A stretch of DNA of 64,000 nt, taken from positions 124,001 through 188,000 of the forward strand of contig NZ_RFFM01000004.1 in assembly GCF_003696365.1 (NCBI RefSeq), read 5' to 3'. Position numbers and translations under genes: made by a program. Under the pieces are notes generated by a model, which was not told the origin of the DNA, ran no database searches, and was given only the letters and a program-made list of their open reading frames with translations. The stretch is from Stutzerimonas zhaodongensis (GTDB lineage: Bacteria; Pseudomonadota; Gammaproteobacteria; Pseudomonadales; Pseudomonadaceae). Each line of letters starts with the position of its first letter. The stretch's first letter is position 1. Positions 46,741 through 58,352 of this stretch are shown piece by piece.

Positions 46741-49326
46741 ATGAAACTCTTCAAACGCACGGCCAAGGACGACGGTGTTCTCAACCCCGCCGACACCCAC
46801 TCGACACCAGCCCGTCGCAGCAATGGCCTCAAGATGCTGATGCCCGGCTTGCTTCCGGGCTTGCTGGGGCTTGTCGCGGCCGGCGTACTGCTCGGGATCG
46901 CCTACCAGTCCAGTCAACAACAGCACGCAACCGAACTCGCCGAGGCATGGGGCCAGAGCCAGGCCTCAGCGGTCGATCAAGCCTTGCGCCAGCTCGCTGA
47001 AGACACCCAGGCGGCCGCCCGGGACCCACAGTTGCTGGACGCCCTTCGCAGCGAGCAACCTGGACAGATGCGCGCTGCCGAGCGTGAGCTGGGCTACCGC
47101 GACGGCGTCGTTGACGTGCATATCAGTGCACGCGGCCAGGCGCGACAGAACCCGGACCGCCCAGGCCCATTGAACTTTGCTGCTCTGGACTTGCTACAAC
47201 GTGCAGAAAACGGCACTGCGCCGCCACCCGAGGCGTTCAAGGTGGGTGATCGCTGGCTTTTATATAGCGCCGTGGCATTGCGTCGGAATTCGCAGCAACC
47301 GGTCGAAGGCACACTATTGCTGGTGACCACTCTGGAGCGCTTCCTCTCCACACTGCCCGCACTCCCCGCCGACGCCGGCCAGCTTCGCCTGGTACAACAA
47401 TTCAGCAATGCGCCTGCGCAGACACTCGTGCAACGAGGCGCGACCACAGCACCCGGCGAGGCCGTAGCGCTGCCCTCCGCCAATCCGAACTGGAAACTCA
47501 GCTTCGTGCCGAATTCGTCGGCAAGCACCGCGACATTGTCTCCGCTGCTAATGCTCGCCGCTGCGCTGGCCGCACTGGGAGGTCTATGCCTAGGTTTGCA
47601 GACCGTGCTCGGAGCCCAGCAGCGCCGACTTCGCGAAGATGTCATGCATTTGGGCCGCATGGTGCAGGAACTCTCCACGGGCAAGACCATCAAAACACCG
47701 ACCTTGAGCCTGCCAGCACTTGATGCGCTGGCCAAGAGTCTGGCCAGACTGCCGCTGCGAGCGCCCGTAACGGCGCCGGCCAAAGCTGCGGCTGCACCAC
47801 AGCCAGCGGTCCGGCAAGTACCATCCACCGAGTACGTCGATCCCCTGTTCCAGGACACCGATATTCTCGACATCGACATTCTCGACGAGGACCAGGACTG
47901 GCTTGGCCTCGACACCAAGGAGCGAGAAACCGCAATGAGCGCCCCCAAAGCCCCGCAATTGCCTGCGAGCATCTTTCGCGCCTACGACATCCGTGGCGTT
48001 GTCGGCGATACCCTGACCAACGAAACTGCTTATTGGATTGGCCGCGCAGTCGGCTCCGAGAGCATTGCTCAAGGCGAGCCGAACGTGTCGGTAGGCCGAG
48101 ACGGGCGCCTGTCGGGTCCTGAACTGGTTCAGCATCTGATCCAGGGCCTGGTGGACAGCGGCTGCACCGTGAGCGACGTCGGCATGGTCCCTACGCCGGT
48201 GCTCTACTATGCAGCGAACGTGCTGGCCGGCAAATCGGGCGTGATGCTCACCGGAAGTCACAATCCACCTGACTATAACGGCTTCAAGATCGTGATCGCG
48301 GGCGACACCCTTGCCAACGAACAGATACAGAGGCTACGCCAGCGCATCGAGACCGGCGATCTTTCCGAGGGCGTTGGCCAGGCTGAACCGGTCGACGTGC
48401 TGGAAAGTTACTTCAAGCGCATCCGCGAAGACATCGCACTGGCCAAGCCGTTGAAGGTGGTGGTCGATTGCGGGAACGGCGTAGCCGGCGTGATCGCGCC
48501 GCAACTGATCGAAGCACTGGGCTGCAAGGTCATCCCGCTGTTCTGCGATGTGGATGGCAACTTCCCCAACCATCACCCGGACCCGGGCAAGCTGGAGAAC
48601 CTTGAAGACCTGATCGCCAAGGTCAAGTCCGAGAACGCCGACCTGGGCCTGGCCTTCGATGGCGATGGCGACCGCGTCGGCGTGGTAACCAACGCGGGCA
48701 CGGTGGTCTTCCCTGATCGCCTGCTGATGCTGTTCGCCAAGGATGTAGTGTCGCGCAACCCGGGCGCCGACATCATCTTCGATGTCAAATGCACCCGCCG
48801 CCTGACGCCTTTGATCAGCGGCTATGGTGGCCGCCCAGTAATGTGGAAAACCGGTCACTCGCTGATCAAGAAAAAAATGAAAGAGACCGGTGCGCTGCTC
48901 GCAGGCGAGATGAGTGGACACATCTTCTTCAAGGAACGTTGGTACGGCTTCGACGACGGCATCTATAGCGCCGTTCGCCTGCTGGAAATTCTCAGTCAGG
49001 ACAAGCGCAATGCCGAACAAGTATTTGCCGCTTTCCCCAATGACATCTCGACGCCGGAAATCAACATTCAGGTAACCGAGGAAAGCAAGTTCACCATCAT
49101 CGAAGCATTGCACCGCGACGCCCATTGGGGAGAAGCCAACATCACCACCCTGGACGGCGTGCGGGTCGATTATCCGAAAGGCTGGGGTCTGGTGCGCGCA
49201 TCGAACACCACGCCGGTGCTGGTATTGCGATTCGAAGCGGAGACCGAGGAAGAGCTCAAGCGGATACAGGAAGTCTTCCGCGCGCAGCTTTATACTGTTG
49301 CGCCCGATCTCACCCTGCCGTTCTGA
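46741..49326 (+). CDS. algC: Phosphomannomutase/phosphoglucomutase AlgC with an N-terminal membrane domain
   Basis: An 861-residue protein. Residues 399-861 are the PMM/PGM enzyme: active-site serine in GVMLTGSHNPPDYNGF, metal loop AFDGDGDRVGVV, sugar loop GEMSGHIFF and phosphate loop RASNTTPVLVLRFE. It converts mannose-6-P/mannose-1-P and glucose-6-P/glucose-1-P for alginate, LPS and trehalose/glycogen precursors. Residues 1-398 hold a membrane segment (about 32-54), a periplasmic stretch, a second membrane segment (about 264-288) and a linker. An internal ATG at 47935, preceded by AAGGAG, would give the classic 463-residue soluble AlgC, so two products are plausible. Confidence 0.9.
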   Translation: MKLFKRTAKDDGVLNPADTHSTPARRSNGLKMLMPGLLPGLLGLVAAGVLLGIAYQSSQQQHATELAEAWGQSQASAVDQALRQLAEDTQAAARDPQLLDALRSEQPGQMRAAERELGYRDGVVDVHISARGQARQNPDRPGPLNFAALDLLQRAENGTAPPPEAFKVGDRWLLYSAVALRRNSQQPVEGTLLLVTTLERFLSTLPALPADAGQLRLVQQFSNAPAQTLVQRGATTAPGEAVALPSANPNWKLSFVPNSSASTATLSPLLMLAAALAALGGLCLGLQTVLGAQQRRLREDVMHLGRMVQELSTGKTIKTPTLSLPALDALAKSLARLPLRAPVTAPAKAAAAPQPAVRQVPSTEYVDPLFQDTDILDIDILDEDQDWLGLDTKERETAMSAPKAPQLPASIFRAYDIRGVVGDTLTNETAYWIGRAVGSESIAQGEPNVSVGRDGRLSGPELVQHLIQGLVDSGCTVSDVGMVPTPVLYYAANVLAGKSGVMLTGSHNPPDYNGFKIVIAGDTLANEQIQRLRQRIETGDLSEGVGQAEPVDVLESYFKRIREDIALAKPLKVVVDCGNGVAGVIAPQLIEALGCKVIPLFCDVDGNFPNHHPDPGKLENLEDLIAKVKSENADLGLAFDGDGDRVGVVTNAGTVVFPDRLLMLFAKDVVSRNPGADIIFDVKCTRRLTPLISGYGGRPVMWKTGHSLIKKKMKETGALLAGEMSGHIFFKERWYGFDDGIYSAVRLLEILSQDKRNAEQVFAAFPNDISTPEINIQVTEESKFTIIEALHRDAHWGEANITTLDGVRVDYPKGWGLVRASNTTPVLVLRFEAETEEELKRIQEVFRAQLYTVAPDLTLPF

Positions 49327-50241
<915 letters not shown>

Positions 50242-50257
50242 GTCGGCCGTAAACAAG

Positions 50258-50292
50258 AAACCCAGCACTTGGACACAGGTGCTGGGTTTTTT
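50258..50292 (+). terminator. Terminator after argB
   Basis: CCCAGCAC (50261-50268), 10-base loop, GTGCTGGG (50279-50286), then T6. It is 17 bases after the argB stop, and the upstream A-run lets it also serve the convergent DUF4124 gene. Confidence 0.88.
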
Positions 50293-50298
50293 AATGCA

Positions 50299-50883
50299 TC
50301 ACTGAGACTGGCCTAGCAGCTCTCCGACTCGCTGATGTTCACGGGCAAAACTGCTTTCAGCTTGCTTACGCGCTTGCCTGTAGCGCTCGATATCCCGCCG
50401 CAGGCTAGCCTGCTCCTTGCTGAGGTTATCGATCTGGGTCACGAGTTGTTCGGGCACTGTGCGACCGGCGCGCTCATGGCCTGCGGCCTGACTTTGAAGA
50501 TTTGCCTGCTGCGTACGCAAGGATTGCAGATTCCCGCGCGTGATTCCGATAACGCTATCGAGCTCCGAGAGCTTGCGCACCTTGGCTCGCTCGACATCTT
50601 CGACACTGGCATACAGACGCAGCAGTTGAGCATCCGACGTGGCGCGCGCTTGCGCCTCGAGCAACCGCTGGCGTTCTTCCGGCGTAGGCGCAGGTGGCAC
50701 TACACGGGTCACGCGGCCCTGAGCGTTGAGAACCTCATACCCCTTGCCGATATGCTGCGGCGGAACGCCTTGACGATTGAGCACCACGACGCCCTTGTCA
50801 TCGACGTAGCGATACAGCTCAGCCTGCACCGCTGCTGCCCCCAACATCCCCAACAGCAGCAGTAACCCGCTCCCTATTCGCAT
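50299..50883 (-). CDS. DUF4124 domain periplasmic protein
   Basis: A 194-residue protein with a signal peptide (residues 1-21, ending AAVQA). The DUF4124 domain, ELYRYVDDKGVVVLNRQGVPPQHIGKGYEVLN, is followed by a long coiled coil (residues about 75-190; repeated Q/L/R/E heptads). The family is common in gammaproteobacteria and its function is unknown. It is convergent with argB. Confidence 0.82.
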   Translation of the reverse strand: MRIGSGLLLLLGMLGAAAVQAELYRYVDDKGVVVLNRQGVPPQHIGKGYEVLNAQGRVTRVVPPAPTPEERQRLLEAQARATSDAQLLRLYASVEDVERAKVRKLSELDSVIGITRGNLQSLRTQQANLQSQAAGHERAGRTVPEQLVTQIDNLSKEQASLRRDIERYRQARKQAESSFAREHQRVGELLGQSQ

Positions 50884-51220
50884 CTTCCTGCCTTTTCGTT
50901 TTCAGTGTGCCCGGCACAGCGCACCGAAACGCCTGATATTTTTATGTCGAGCACTGCGCGTATTTACAAACCTTAGCTCTGCGTTCAGCAATAAGCACAC
51001 CAACTGACGAGTCCAGCCTTGGCTCGTCTCAAGGTATTCCCATAACCTCTGCCAGAGCAGCGCTTTGAGGCTCTCGCGGTATGCTGCGCTACTTCGTGGC
51101 AGCTAATGGTCCTAACCGCCCCAAAATGTCAGTAGCTGACAAACCAGAGTTCAGCGTTACACAACGACTCGCCGGAGAAGGCTTTCAATCAGGCTGAGCG
51201 GCTGCAGATGACACTCAAAG
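50884..51220. other. Intergenic region between the DUF4124 gene and pyrE
   Basis: 337 bases without a credible ORF. Two small inverted repeats are visible: GACGAG...CTCGTC (51006-51028, partly extended by CCA/TGG) and GTCAGTAGCTGAC near 51127-51139. Neither has a T-run. The region must contain the DUF4124 promoter on the minus strand and the 3' end of the pyrE transcript. I see no tRNA or recognised RNA. Confidence 0.5.
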
Positions 51221-51862
51221 TCAAATCCCGTATTGGTCGCGATACGCCATGACTGCCGGCAAATGCTGACGAAGCTGCTCATCCTCTGCCAGGAAATCCA
51301 GGACCTGCGTCAGCGACACGATGCTCACCACAGGCATGCCGTAATCACGCTCCACTTCCTGGATAGCTGATAGCTCACCCTGACCGCGCTCCTGTCGGTT
51401 CAGCGCAATAAGCACGCCCGCAGCCTCGGCGCCTTGGGCGCGAATGATCTGCATGACTTCGCGAATGGCCGTGCCGGCCGTGATCACATCGTCCACGATC
51501 AGCACGCGCCCATTGAGCGGGGAGCCTACCAGCGTGCCGCCCTCGCCATGATCTTTAGCCTCTTTGCGATTAAAGCACCAGGGCAAATCACGGTCGTGGT
51601 TTTCGGCAAGGGAAATTGCCGTTGCCGCTGCCAGCGGGATGCCCTTGTATGCAGGTCCGAAGATCACATCGAAATCGATCCCACTGTCCATGACCGCAGC
51701 GGCGTAGAACCGTCCGAGCTGAGCCAAAGCCGAACCGCTATTGAACAGTCCCGCGTTGAAAAAATAAGGGCTGGTACGGCCCGATTTCAAAGTGAACTCA
51801 CCGAAGCGCAGAACCCCGCGTTCGATGGCGAAGCGAATGAAGTCGCGCTGGTACGCCTGCAT
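51221..51862 (-). CDS. pyrE: Orotate phosphoribosyltransferase
   Basis: A 213-residue type I phosphoribosyltransferase making OMP from orotate. The PRPP loop is [18 protein letters not shown], with [14 protein letters not shown] and the catalytic lysine loop [13 protein letters not shown]. The N-terminal [19 protein letters not shown] is diagnostic. It is divergent from crc, the standard Pseudomonas order. Confidence 0.97.
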   Translation of the reverse strand: MQAYQRDFIRFAIERGVLRFGEFTLKSGRTSPYFFNAGLFNSGSALAQLGRFYAAAVMDSGIDFDVIFGPAYKGIPLAAATAISLAENHDRDLPWCFNRKEAKDHGEGGTLVGSPLNGRVLIVDDVITAGTAIREVMQIIRAQGAEAAGVLIALNRQERGQGELSAIQEVERDYGMPVVSIVSLTQVLDFLAEDEQLRQHLPAVMAYRDQYGI

Positions 51863-51946
51863 GAAGAATATTCCCGGAAGACACTGGCTTAGCTAATTGC
51901 AAAGAGCTTGGGTTATCATACACGCACGTGTTTTTAGGGGCCATTT

Positions 51947-52726
51947 ATGCGGATCATCAGCGTCAACGTGAATGGCATTCAAGCGGCGGCACAGCGGGGT
52001 CTTCTCAGCTGGTTGCAAGCGCAGAATGCCGATGTCATCTGCTTGCAGGACACCCGTGCCTCCGCAGTTGAACTTGACGATCCCGCTTACCAGCTCGACG
52101 GGTATTTCCTCTACAGCGTCGACGCGGAAATTCCTGAACAGGGCGGCGTCGCTCTGTACTCGCGGCTCCAGCCGAAAGCCGTGATCATGGGTCTAGGCTT
52201 CGAGACTGCCGACCGCTATGGCCGCTATCTTCAGGCCGATTTCGACAAGGTCAGCATTGCAAGTCTGCTCCTGCCTACCGGCCGCGGCGGGGACGAAGAT
52301 CTGAACCAGAAATTCAAGTTCATGGACGACTTCGCCCACTATCTGGACAAGCAGCGCCGCAAACGCCGTGAATACATCTATTGCGGCTCGTTGTACGTCG
52401 CCCATCAGAAGCTGGACGTGAAGAACTGGCGCGACTGCCAGCAGGCCACAGGCTTTCTCGCCCCAGAGCGCGCATGGCTGGACGAGATATTCGGCAACAT
52501 GGGTTACATCGATGCCCTGCGCGAAGTCAGCCGCGAGGGTGACCTATACAGCTGGTGGCCGGACACCGAACAGGCTCAAATGCTGAACCTGGGCTGGCGC
52601 TTCGATTACCAGATCCTCACATCAGGCATGCGCCGCTTCGTGCGCAACGCGCGCCTGCCGCGGCAGCCTCGCTTCTCTCAGCACGCACCTCTTGTCGTGG
52701 ACTACGACTGGACATTGAGCCTGTAA
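51947..52726 (+). CDS. crc: Catabolite repression control protein Crc
   Basis: A 259-residue protein of the exonuclease-endonuclease-phosphatase fold (MRIISVNVNGIQAAAQRGLLSWLQAQNADVICLQDTR). QTEASRE-type catalytic residues of ExoIII are partly lost: CGSLYVAHQKLDVKN stands where a nuclease would have GDFNI. Crc does not cut nucleic acid; with Hfq it holds A-rich (AANAANAA) sites on target mRNAs and represses catabolic genes when preferred carbon is present. It is divergent from pyrE. Confidence 0.95.
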   Translation: MRIISVNVNGIQAAAQRGLLSWLQAQNADVICLQDTRASAVELDDPAYQLDGYFLYSVDAEIPEQGGVALYSRLQPKAVIMGLGFETADRYGRYLQADFDKVSIASLLLPTGRGGDEDLNQKFKFMDDFAHYLDKQRRKRREYIYCGSLYVAHQKLDVKNWRDCQQATGFLAPERAWLDEIFGNMGYIDALREVSREGDLYSWWPDTEQAQMLNLGWRFDYQILTSGMRRFVRNARLPRQPRFSQHAPLVVDYDWTLSL

Positions 52727-52796
52727 GGGCAAACTTCTGCCCACTCGCTGACTCATAGCCCTCGCGCAACCTTGCAATAAGAGCCGTAGCTGGCAG

Positions 52797-53165
52797 TTAC
52801 TTCACGAGCCGCCAGCAGAATGGATACCGGTAAGGCTTGCCTTCATTGGCGCGGATGCCGGCGATTACCACCAGCACCAACGCGACCACACTGATCAGTG
52901 CCATCAGTGGAAAGCCAATCAGTATCCAGGCCAGCGCACCGCAGATCATCAGCAAAATACTGAAGGTGATCTGGAAATTCAGCGCTTCCTTGCCTTGCTC
53001 GTCAACGAAGGGATCCATGTCCTTCTTGAGCTGCCAGACGATCAGCGGCCCCAACACGTTGCCGATCATTGGCATGAGAAACCAGAAGAACGCCGAGTAG
53101 TGACAGAACATGGCCCACTGGCGCGCTTGCGCAGAGGGTTGAGGAATAAGTTCTTGATCAGCCAT
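52797..53165 (-). CDS. DUF4870 small membrane protein
   Basis: A 122-residue protein with the DUF4870 pattern: WAMFCHYSAFFWFLMPMIGNVLGPLIVWQLKKDMDPFVDEQGKEALNFQIT, two further membrane segments and a short basic tail. About four membrane segments. The function is unknown. It follows rph by 14 bases on the same strand and may be cotranscribed. Confidence 0.85.
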   Translation of the reverse strand: MADQELIPQPSAQARQWAMFCHYSAFFWFLMPMIGNVLGPLIVWQLKKDMDPFVDEQGKEALNFQITFSILLMICGALAWILIGFPLMALISVVALVLVVIAGIRANEGKPYRYPFCWRLVK

Positions 53166-53179
53166 GGCGTTCTCCTTTT

Positions 53180-53902
53180 TCAGTCAGCCAGCGCAGCGGT
53201 TTGCAGGGCGAACAGCTCGTTCATGCCGCCCTGTGCGAGTGCGAGCATGGCGTTCAGCTCATCGGGCTGGAAAGGCGCGCCCTCTGCAGTGCCCTGTATT
53301 TCAATGAAGCCGCCAGCACTGGTCATCACCACGTTCAAATCGGTTTCTGCCGCAGAATCTTCCAGGTAGTCCAGGTCGAGCACGGGCTCACCCTGATAAA
53401 TACCCACCGAAACTGCCGCCACCATCTGCTTGAGCGGATCACCACCCTTCAACCCGCCCCGCTTCTTCATTAGCTTCAAGGCATCTGCCAACGCAACCAT
53501 TGAACCGGTTATCGAAGCCGTACGGGTACCGCCGTCAGCTTGAATCACATCGCAGTCGATGTAGATGGTGTTCTCGCCCAACTTGCTCATGTCCAGCGAA
53601 GCGCGCAGTGAACGGCCTATCAAACGCTGGATCTCCAACGTTCGGCCACCCTGTTTGCCGCGACTGGCTTCTCGCTGATTACGATCGCCTGTCGCACGAG
53701 GCAACATGCCGTACTCGGCTGTCAGCCAACCTTGACCCTGCCCTTTGAGGAAGCGAGGTACGCCATTCTCGACGCTGGCGGTGCAGATCACCTTGGTGTC
53801 ACCGAACTCCACCAGCACTGAACCTTCGGCGTGCTTGGTGTAGTTGCGCGTGATGCGGATGGAACGCAGCTGATCGGCGGCGCGGCCACTGGGTCGCTTC
53901 AT
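53180..53902 (-). CDS. rph: Ribonuclease PH
   Basis: A 240-residue phosphorolytic 3' exoribonuclease acting on tRNA precursors. It carries [41 protein letters not shown] (phosphate- and RNA-binding), [14 protein letters not shown] and [21 protein letters not shown]. The length and order are typical. It is divergent from yicC. Confidence 0.97.
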   Translation of the reverse strand: MKRPSGRAADQLRSIRITRNYTKHAEGSVLVEFGDTKVICTASVENGVPRFLKGQGQGWLTAEYGMLPRATGDRNQREASRGKQGGRTLEIQRLIGRSLRASLDMSKLGENTIYIDCDVIQADGGTRTASITGSMVALADALKLMKKRGGLKGGDPLKQMVAAVSVGIYQGEPVLDLDYLEDSAAETDLNVVMTSAGGFIEIQGTAEGAPFQPDELNAMLALAQGGMNELFALQTAALAD

Positions 53903-54108
53903 GAGGCTTGTCCTGCTTATGGGAAATGAACGGCGACCATTATAGAGCGCAGTAACGTCACAACGGCCACCGCCGAGCTAAATGGCGCCGCGCTTCGTCT
54001 ATCACCTTGGCGGTGCGGGCTTAAAGGTGCCGGGTCGACTGGCGGGCGCAACACAGAGGTTTTTCCTTTACAATCCTTCGCCTTTCGCACCGCACTGAGG
54101 GCTTCCCA

Positions 54109-54972
54109 ATGATCCACAGCATGACCGCTTTCGCGCGTGCCGAGCAGGCTGTCGATAACGGCACCCTCAGCTGGGAAATCCGCTCGGTGAACCATCGTTA
54201 TCTTGAGCCACACCTGCGTCTTCCGGATGCGTTCCGGGAGCTGGAAGGAGCCACTCGCGAAGCGCTACGCAAGGGCCTATCGCGGGGCAAAGTGGAATGC
54301 ACCCTGCGCTTCGCGGAAGACTCCGCGGGCCGCTCGATGCAAGTGGACAACGAGCGCGCCAGCCAGTTGATCGCCGCCGCTGAAAGCGTCGCTGCGCTGA
54401 TCAAGCAGCCGGCGCCGCTCAATCCGCTCGAGATCCTCGCCTGGCCAGGGGTCCTGGTGGGTGACTCGGCCGATCCGCAGACGCTCAACACCGCAGCCCT
54501 GCAGTTGTTTCTCACGGCGCTGACGGAAATGAAGGCGGGACGGCTCCGCGAAGGCGAAGAACTTGCGCGTCTGATCAACGAGCGCCTCGACTTGATCGCC
54601 GATGAGACCGCCACGCTACGCGCCCAAGTTCCGCACATGCTCGCTGCCCAGCGTCAGAAGATCCTCGATCGTTGTGCAGAGATGCGCGTCGAACTCGACC
54701 CGCAGCGCCTCGAGCAGGAAATCGTGATGCTTGCACAGAAGAGCGATGTGGCCGAGGAGCTTGACCGCCTCAGCACCCATGTCAGCGAAGTGCGACGGGT
54801 GCTCAAGTCAGGCGGCGCCGCCGGACGGCGACTCGACTTCCTCATGCAGGAGCTCAATCGAGAAGCCAATACCCTGGGCTCCAAGGCATTCGATACGCGC
54901 AGCACCCAGGCCGCGGTCAACCTCAAGGTGCTCATCGAGCAGATGCGCGAACAGGTCCAGAACATCGAATAG
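54109..54972 (+). CDS. yicC: YicC family endoribonuclease/stress protein
   Basis: A 287-residue protein starting MIHSMTAFARAEQ, the family hallmark. EIRSVNHRYLEPHLRLPDAFRELE follows, and GRRLDFLMQELNREANTLGSKAFD with NLKVLIEQMREQVQNIE at the end are the DUF1732 signature. YicC proteins have been shown to have endoribonuclease activity. It is upstream of gmk, 67 bases away. Confidence 0.93.
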   Translation: MIHSMTAFARAEQAVDNGTLSWEIRSVNHRYLEPHLRLPDAFRELEGATREALRKGLSRGKVECTLRFAEDSAGRSMQVDNERASQLIAAAESVAALIKQPAPLNPLEILAWPGVLVGDSADPQTLNTAALQLFLTALTEMKAGRLREGEELARLINERLDLIADETATLRAQVPHMLAAQRQKILDRCAEMRVELDPQRLEQEIVMLAQKSDVAEELDRLSTHVSEVRRVLKSGGAAGRRLDFLMQELNREANTLGSKAFDTRSTQAAVNLKVLIEQMREQVQNIE

Positions 54973-55015
54973 CAACTACGCTTGGCTATGGTGAATAGAC
55001 GCCCGCCAGGCATAA

Positions 55016-55660
<645 letters not shown>

Positions 55661-55834
55661 GTGCAGCCGCTCAGGTTCTTGCCCGTGGCTTTCGTATTGC
55701 ACGAGCGGACTGATTCATGGGTAGCCTTCCGGCGCGGAAACGTTTTACCGCTTCCCTATTGGCTGGTGATTTTTTAGACTATCCCGTCCGCTCGCCCATT
55801 CGGGCACGCTTTACCGCTATTGATGAGGAACACC

Positions 55835-56098
55835 ATGGCCCGCGTTACCGTTGAAGACTGTCTGGACAACGTAGATAACCGCTTCGAGCTGGTCATGCTC
55901 GCTACCAAGCGCTCGCGCCAACTGGCCACCGGTGGCAAAGAGCCCAAGGTAGCCTGGGAAAATGACAAGCCAACCGTTGTTGCCCTTCGTGAAATCGCCT
56001 CCGGCCTGGTGGACTACGACGTCATCGCCCAGGACGAAATCGTTGACGACGAACCGCTGTTCGTACAATACGAGGAAGAGCCGAACGAGGCCCTCTGA
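55835..56098 (+). CDS. rpoZ: RNA polymerase omega subunit
   Basis: An 87-residue protein, [34 protein letters not shown], the standard omega sequence. It binds the beta' subunit, helps assembly and forms part of a ppGpp site. I start at MARV (55835) as in homologues; upstream ATGs at 55820 and 55823 are in frame but not conserved. Confidence 0.97.
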   Translation: MARVTVEDCLDNVDNRFELVMLATKRSRQLATGGKEPKVAWENDKPTVVALREIASGLVDYDVIAQDEIVDDEPLFVQYEEEPNEAL

Positions 56099-56158
56099 CT
56101 AAATGCCAGGTCGAAGTCGAACCGCAGACATAGCGCCGCGCCAGCAGGGAGAATCTCC

Positions 56159-58267
56159 TTGCCAGCCATAGACGCTCTTGCCGATCGCCTGTCGACCTAC
56201 CTCGGCGCTGACCAGGTCAATCTGGTCCGCCGTGCCTATTTCTACGCCGAGCAGGCCCACGACGGCCAGCGTCGACGCAGCGGTGAAGCCTACGTCACCC
56301 ACCCCCTCGCAGTAGCCAATATCCTCGCCGACATGCACATGGACCATCAGAGCCTGATGGCCGCGATGCTGCATGACGTCATCGAAGACACCGGCATTGC
56401 CAAGGAAGCACTGACCGCTCAGTTCGGTGAAACCGTCGCCGAACTGGTGGACGGCGTCAGCAAGCTGACCCAGATGAAGTTCGAAACCAAGGCAGAAGCC
56501 CAGGCCGAGAACTTTCAGAAGATGGCCATGGCAATGGCCCGCGACATTCGCGTGATCCTGGTCAAGCTCGCTGATCGTCTGCACAACATGCGCACCCTCG
56601 AGGTACTCGCCGGCGAAAAACGCCGGCGCATCGCCAAGGAAACCCTGGAAATCTACGCGCCCATCGCCAACCGGCTGGGCATGCATGCCATGCGCATCGA
56701 ATTCGAGGACCTGGGATTCAAGGCGATGCACCCCATGCGATCGGAGCGCATCCGCGCAGCAGTTCGCCGCGCGCGAGGGAACCGCAACGAGATCGTCGAG
56801 AAGATCGAACAGTCGCTCATCCACTGCCTGGAGCGTGACGGACTGCAAGGTGAGGTAGTCGGGCGAGAAAAGCACCTCTACAGCATCTACAAGAAGATGC
56901 GCGGCAAGCGTAAGGCGTTCAACGAGATCATGGATGTCTACGCCTTCCGCATCGTCGTTGACAAGGTCGATACCTGTTATCGCGTGCTCGGCGCGGTGCA
57001 CAGCCTCTACAAACCGCTGCCTGGTCGCTTCAAGGATTACATCGCGATCCCCAAGGCCAACGGCTACCAGTCCCTGCACACCACGTTGTTCGGCATGCAC
57101 GGCGTGCCCATCGAGATCCAGATTCGCACCCGTGAAATGGAGGAGATGGCAAATAACGGCATCGCCGCGCACTGGCTCTACAAATCCAACGGCGAGGAGA
57201 CGCCTAAAGGCACTCACGCGCGGGCCAGGCAATGGGTCAAGGGCGTGCTTGAGCTGCAGGAGCGCGCCGGTAACTCGCTGGAATTCATCGAAAGCGTCAA
57301 GATCGACCTGTTCCCGGACGAGGTCTACGTTTTCACCCCAAAGGGCAGCATCATGGAGTTGCCCAAGGGCTCGACGGCGGTGGACTTCGCTTATGCGGTC
57401 CATACGGATGTCGGCAACACCTGCATCGCCTGTCGCGTCAATCGGCGCCTGGCGCCGCTGTCCCAGGCGCTTGAAAGTGGCTGCACAGTTGAAATTGTCA
57501 CAGCCCCTGGTGCTCGCCCGAATCCCGCCTGGCTGAACTTCGTGGTCACCGGCAAGGCGCGAACGCACATTCGCCACGCGTTGAAGCTTCAGCGGCGCTC
57601 GGAGTCGATCAACCTCGGCGAGCGCCTGCTGAACAAGGTGCTCACCGGGTTCGAAACAAGCCTGGACAAGGTCTCGCAAGAGCGCATCCAGGCGGTGCTC
57701 AACGAGTACCACATGGAGGTCATCGAGGATCTTCTCGAAGACATCGGCCTTGGCAATCGGATGGCCTATGTCATCGCCCGGCGCCTTCTGGCCAGTGAAG
57801 GCGAACAGGCACCGAGCGCCGAAGGTCCGCTGGCCATCCGCGGCACCGAAGGCCTGGTGCTGAACTACGCCAAATGCTGCACCCCGATTCCTGGCGACCC
57901 TATCGTGGGGCATCTTTCCGCCGGCAAGGGCATGGTCGTGCACCTCGACACCTGCAGGAACATCGCCGATGTCCGCCACAATCCGGACAAGTGCATACAG
58001 CTGTCCTGGTCCAAGGACGTCACCGGCGAATTCAATGTAGAGCTACGCGTCGAACTGGAACACCAGCGTGGTCTGATCGCACTGCTTGCCGGGAGCGTCA
58101 ATGCAGCTGACGGCAATATCGAAAAGATCGGTATGGACGAGCGCGATGGCCGCATCAGCGTTGTCCAGTTGGTAGTGAGCGTGCATGACCGCGTGCATCT
58201 GGCCCGCGTGATCAAGAAGCTACGGGCGATCAAGGGCGTCATGCGTATCACCCGGATGAAAGCCTAG
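56159..58267 (+). CDS. spoT: Bifunctional (p)ppGpp synthase/hydrolase SpoT
   Basis: A 702-residue RSH protein. The HD hydrolase domain (about 20-200) includes HPLAVANIL and MLHDVIEDTGI, and the synthetase domain includes ADRLHNMRTL and DYIAIPKANGYQSLHTTLFG. The TGS domain (about 385-445) has DLFPDEVYVFTPKGSIMELPKGSTAVDFAYAVHTDVG, and a C-terminal ACT domain completes the protein. It starts with TTG at 56159 behind GGGAGA, with MPAIDALADRL as in other Pseudomonas. It sits after rpoZ and before ridA. Confidence 0.95.
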   Translation: MPAIDALADRLSTYLGADQVNLVRRAYFYAEQAHDGQRRRSGEAYVTHPLAVANILADMHMDHQSLMAAMLHDVIEDTGIAKEALTAQFGETVAELVDGVSKLTQMKFETKAEAQAENFQKMAMAMARDIRVILVKLADRLHNMRTLEVLAGEKRRRIAKETLEIYAPIANRLGMHAMRIEFEDLGFKAMHPMRSERIRAAVRRARGNRNEIVEKIEQSLIHCLERDGLQGEVVGREKHLYSIYKKMRGKRKAFNEIMDVYAFRIVVDKVDTCYRVLGAVHSLYKPLPGRFKDYIAIPKANGYQSLHTTLFGMHGVPIEIQIRTREMEEMANNGIAAHWLYKSNGEETPKGTHARARQWVKGVLELQERAGNSLEFIESVKIDLFPDEVYVFTPKGSIMELPKGSTAVDFAYAVHTDVGNTCIACRVNRRLAPLSQALESGCTVEIVTAPGARPNPAWLNFVVTGKARTHIRHALKLQRRSESINLGERLLNKVLTGFETSLDKVSQERIQAVLNEYHMEVIEDLLEDIGLGNRMAYVIARRLLASEGEQAPSAEGPLAIRGTEGLVLNYAKCCTPIPGDPIVGHLSAGKGMVVHLDTCRNIADVRHNPDKCIQLSWSKDVTGEFNVELRVELEHQRGLIALLAGSVNAADGNIEKIGMDERDGRISVVQLVVSVHDRVHLARVIKKLRAIKGVMRITRMKA

Positions 58268-58352
58268 TTCCGACAACGATGCCGCCCAGGGCTTTTGCAG
58301 CTTCGCTTCAGCCCGTATCCTCTGAGGCCGCACTCTTCTATCGGAGCACCCC

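Noticed and set aside
50884..51220. A tRNA or small RNA gene in this gap
   Set aside because: No cloverleaf or T-loop sequence, and the small inverted repeats have no terminator tail.
51947..52726. Exodeoxyribonuclease III
   Set aside because: Same fold, but nuclease active-site residues are replaced and the pyrE-crc-rph context marks it as Crc.
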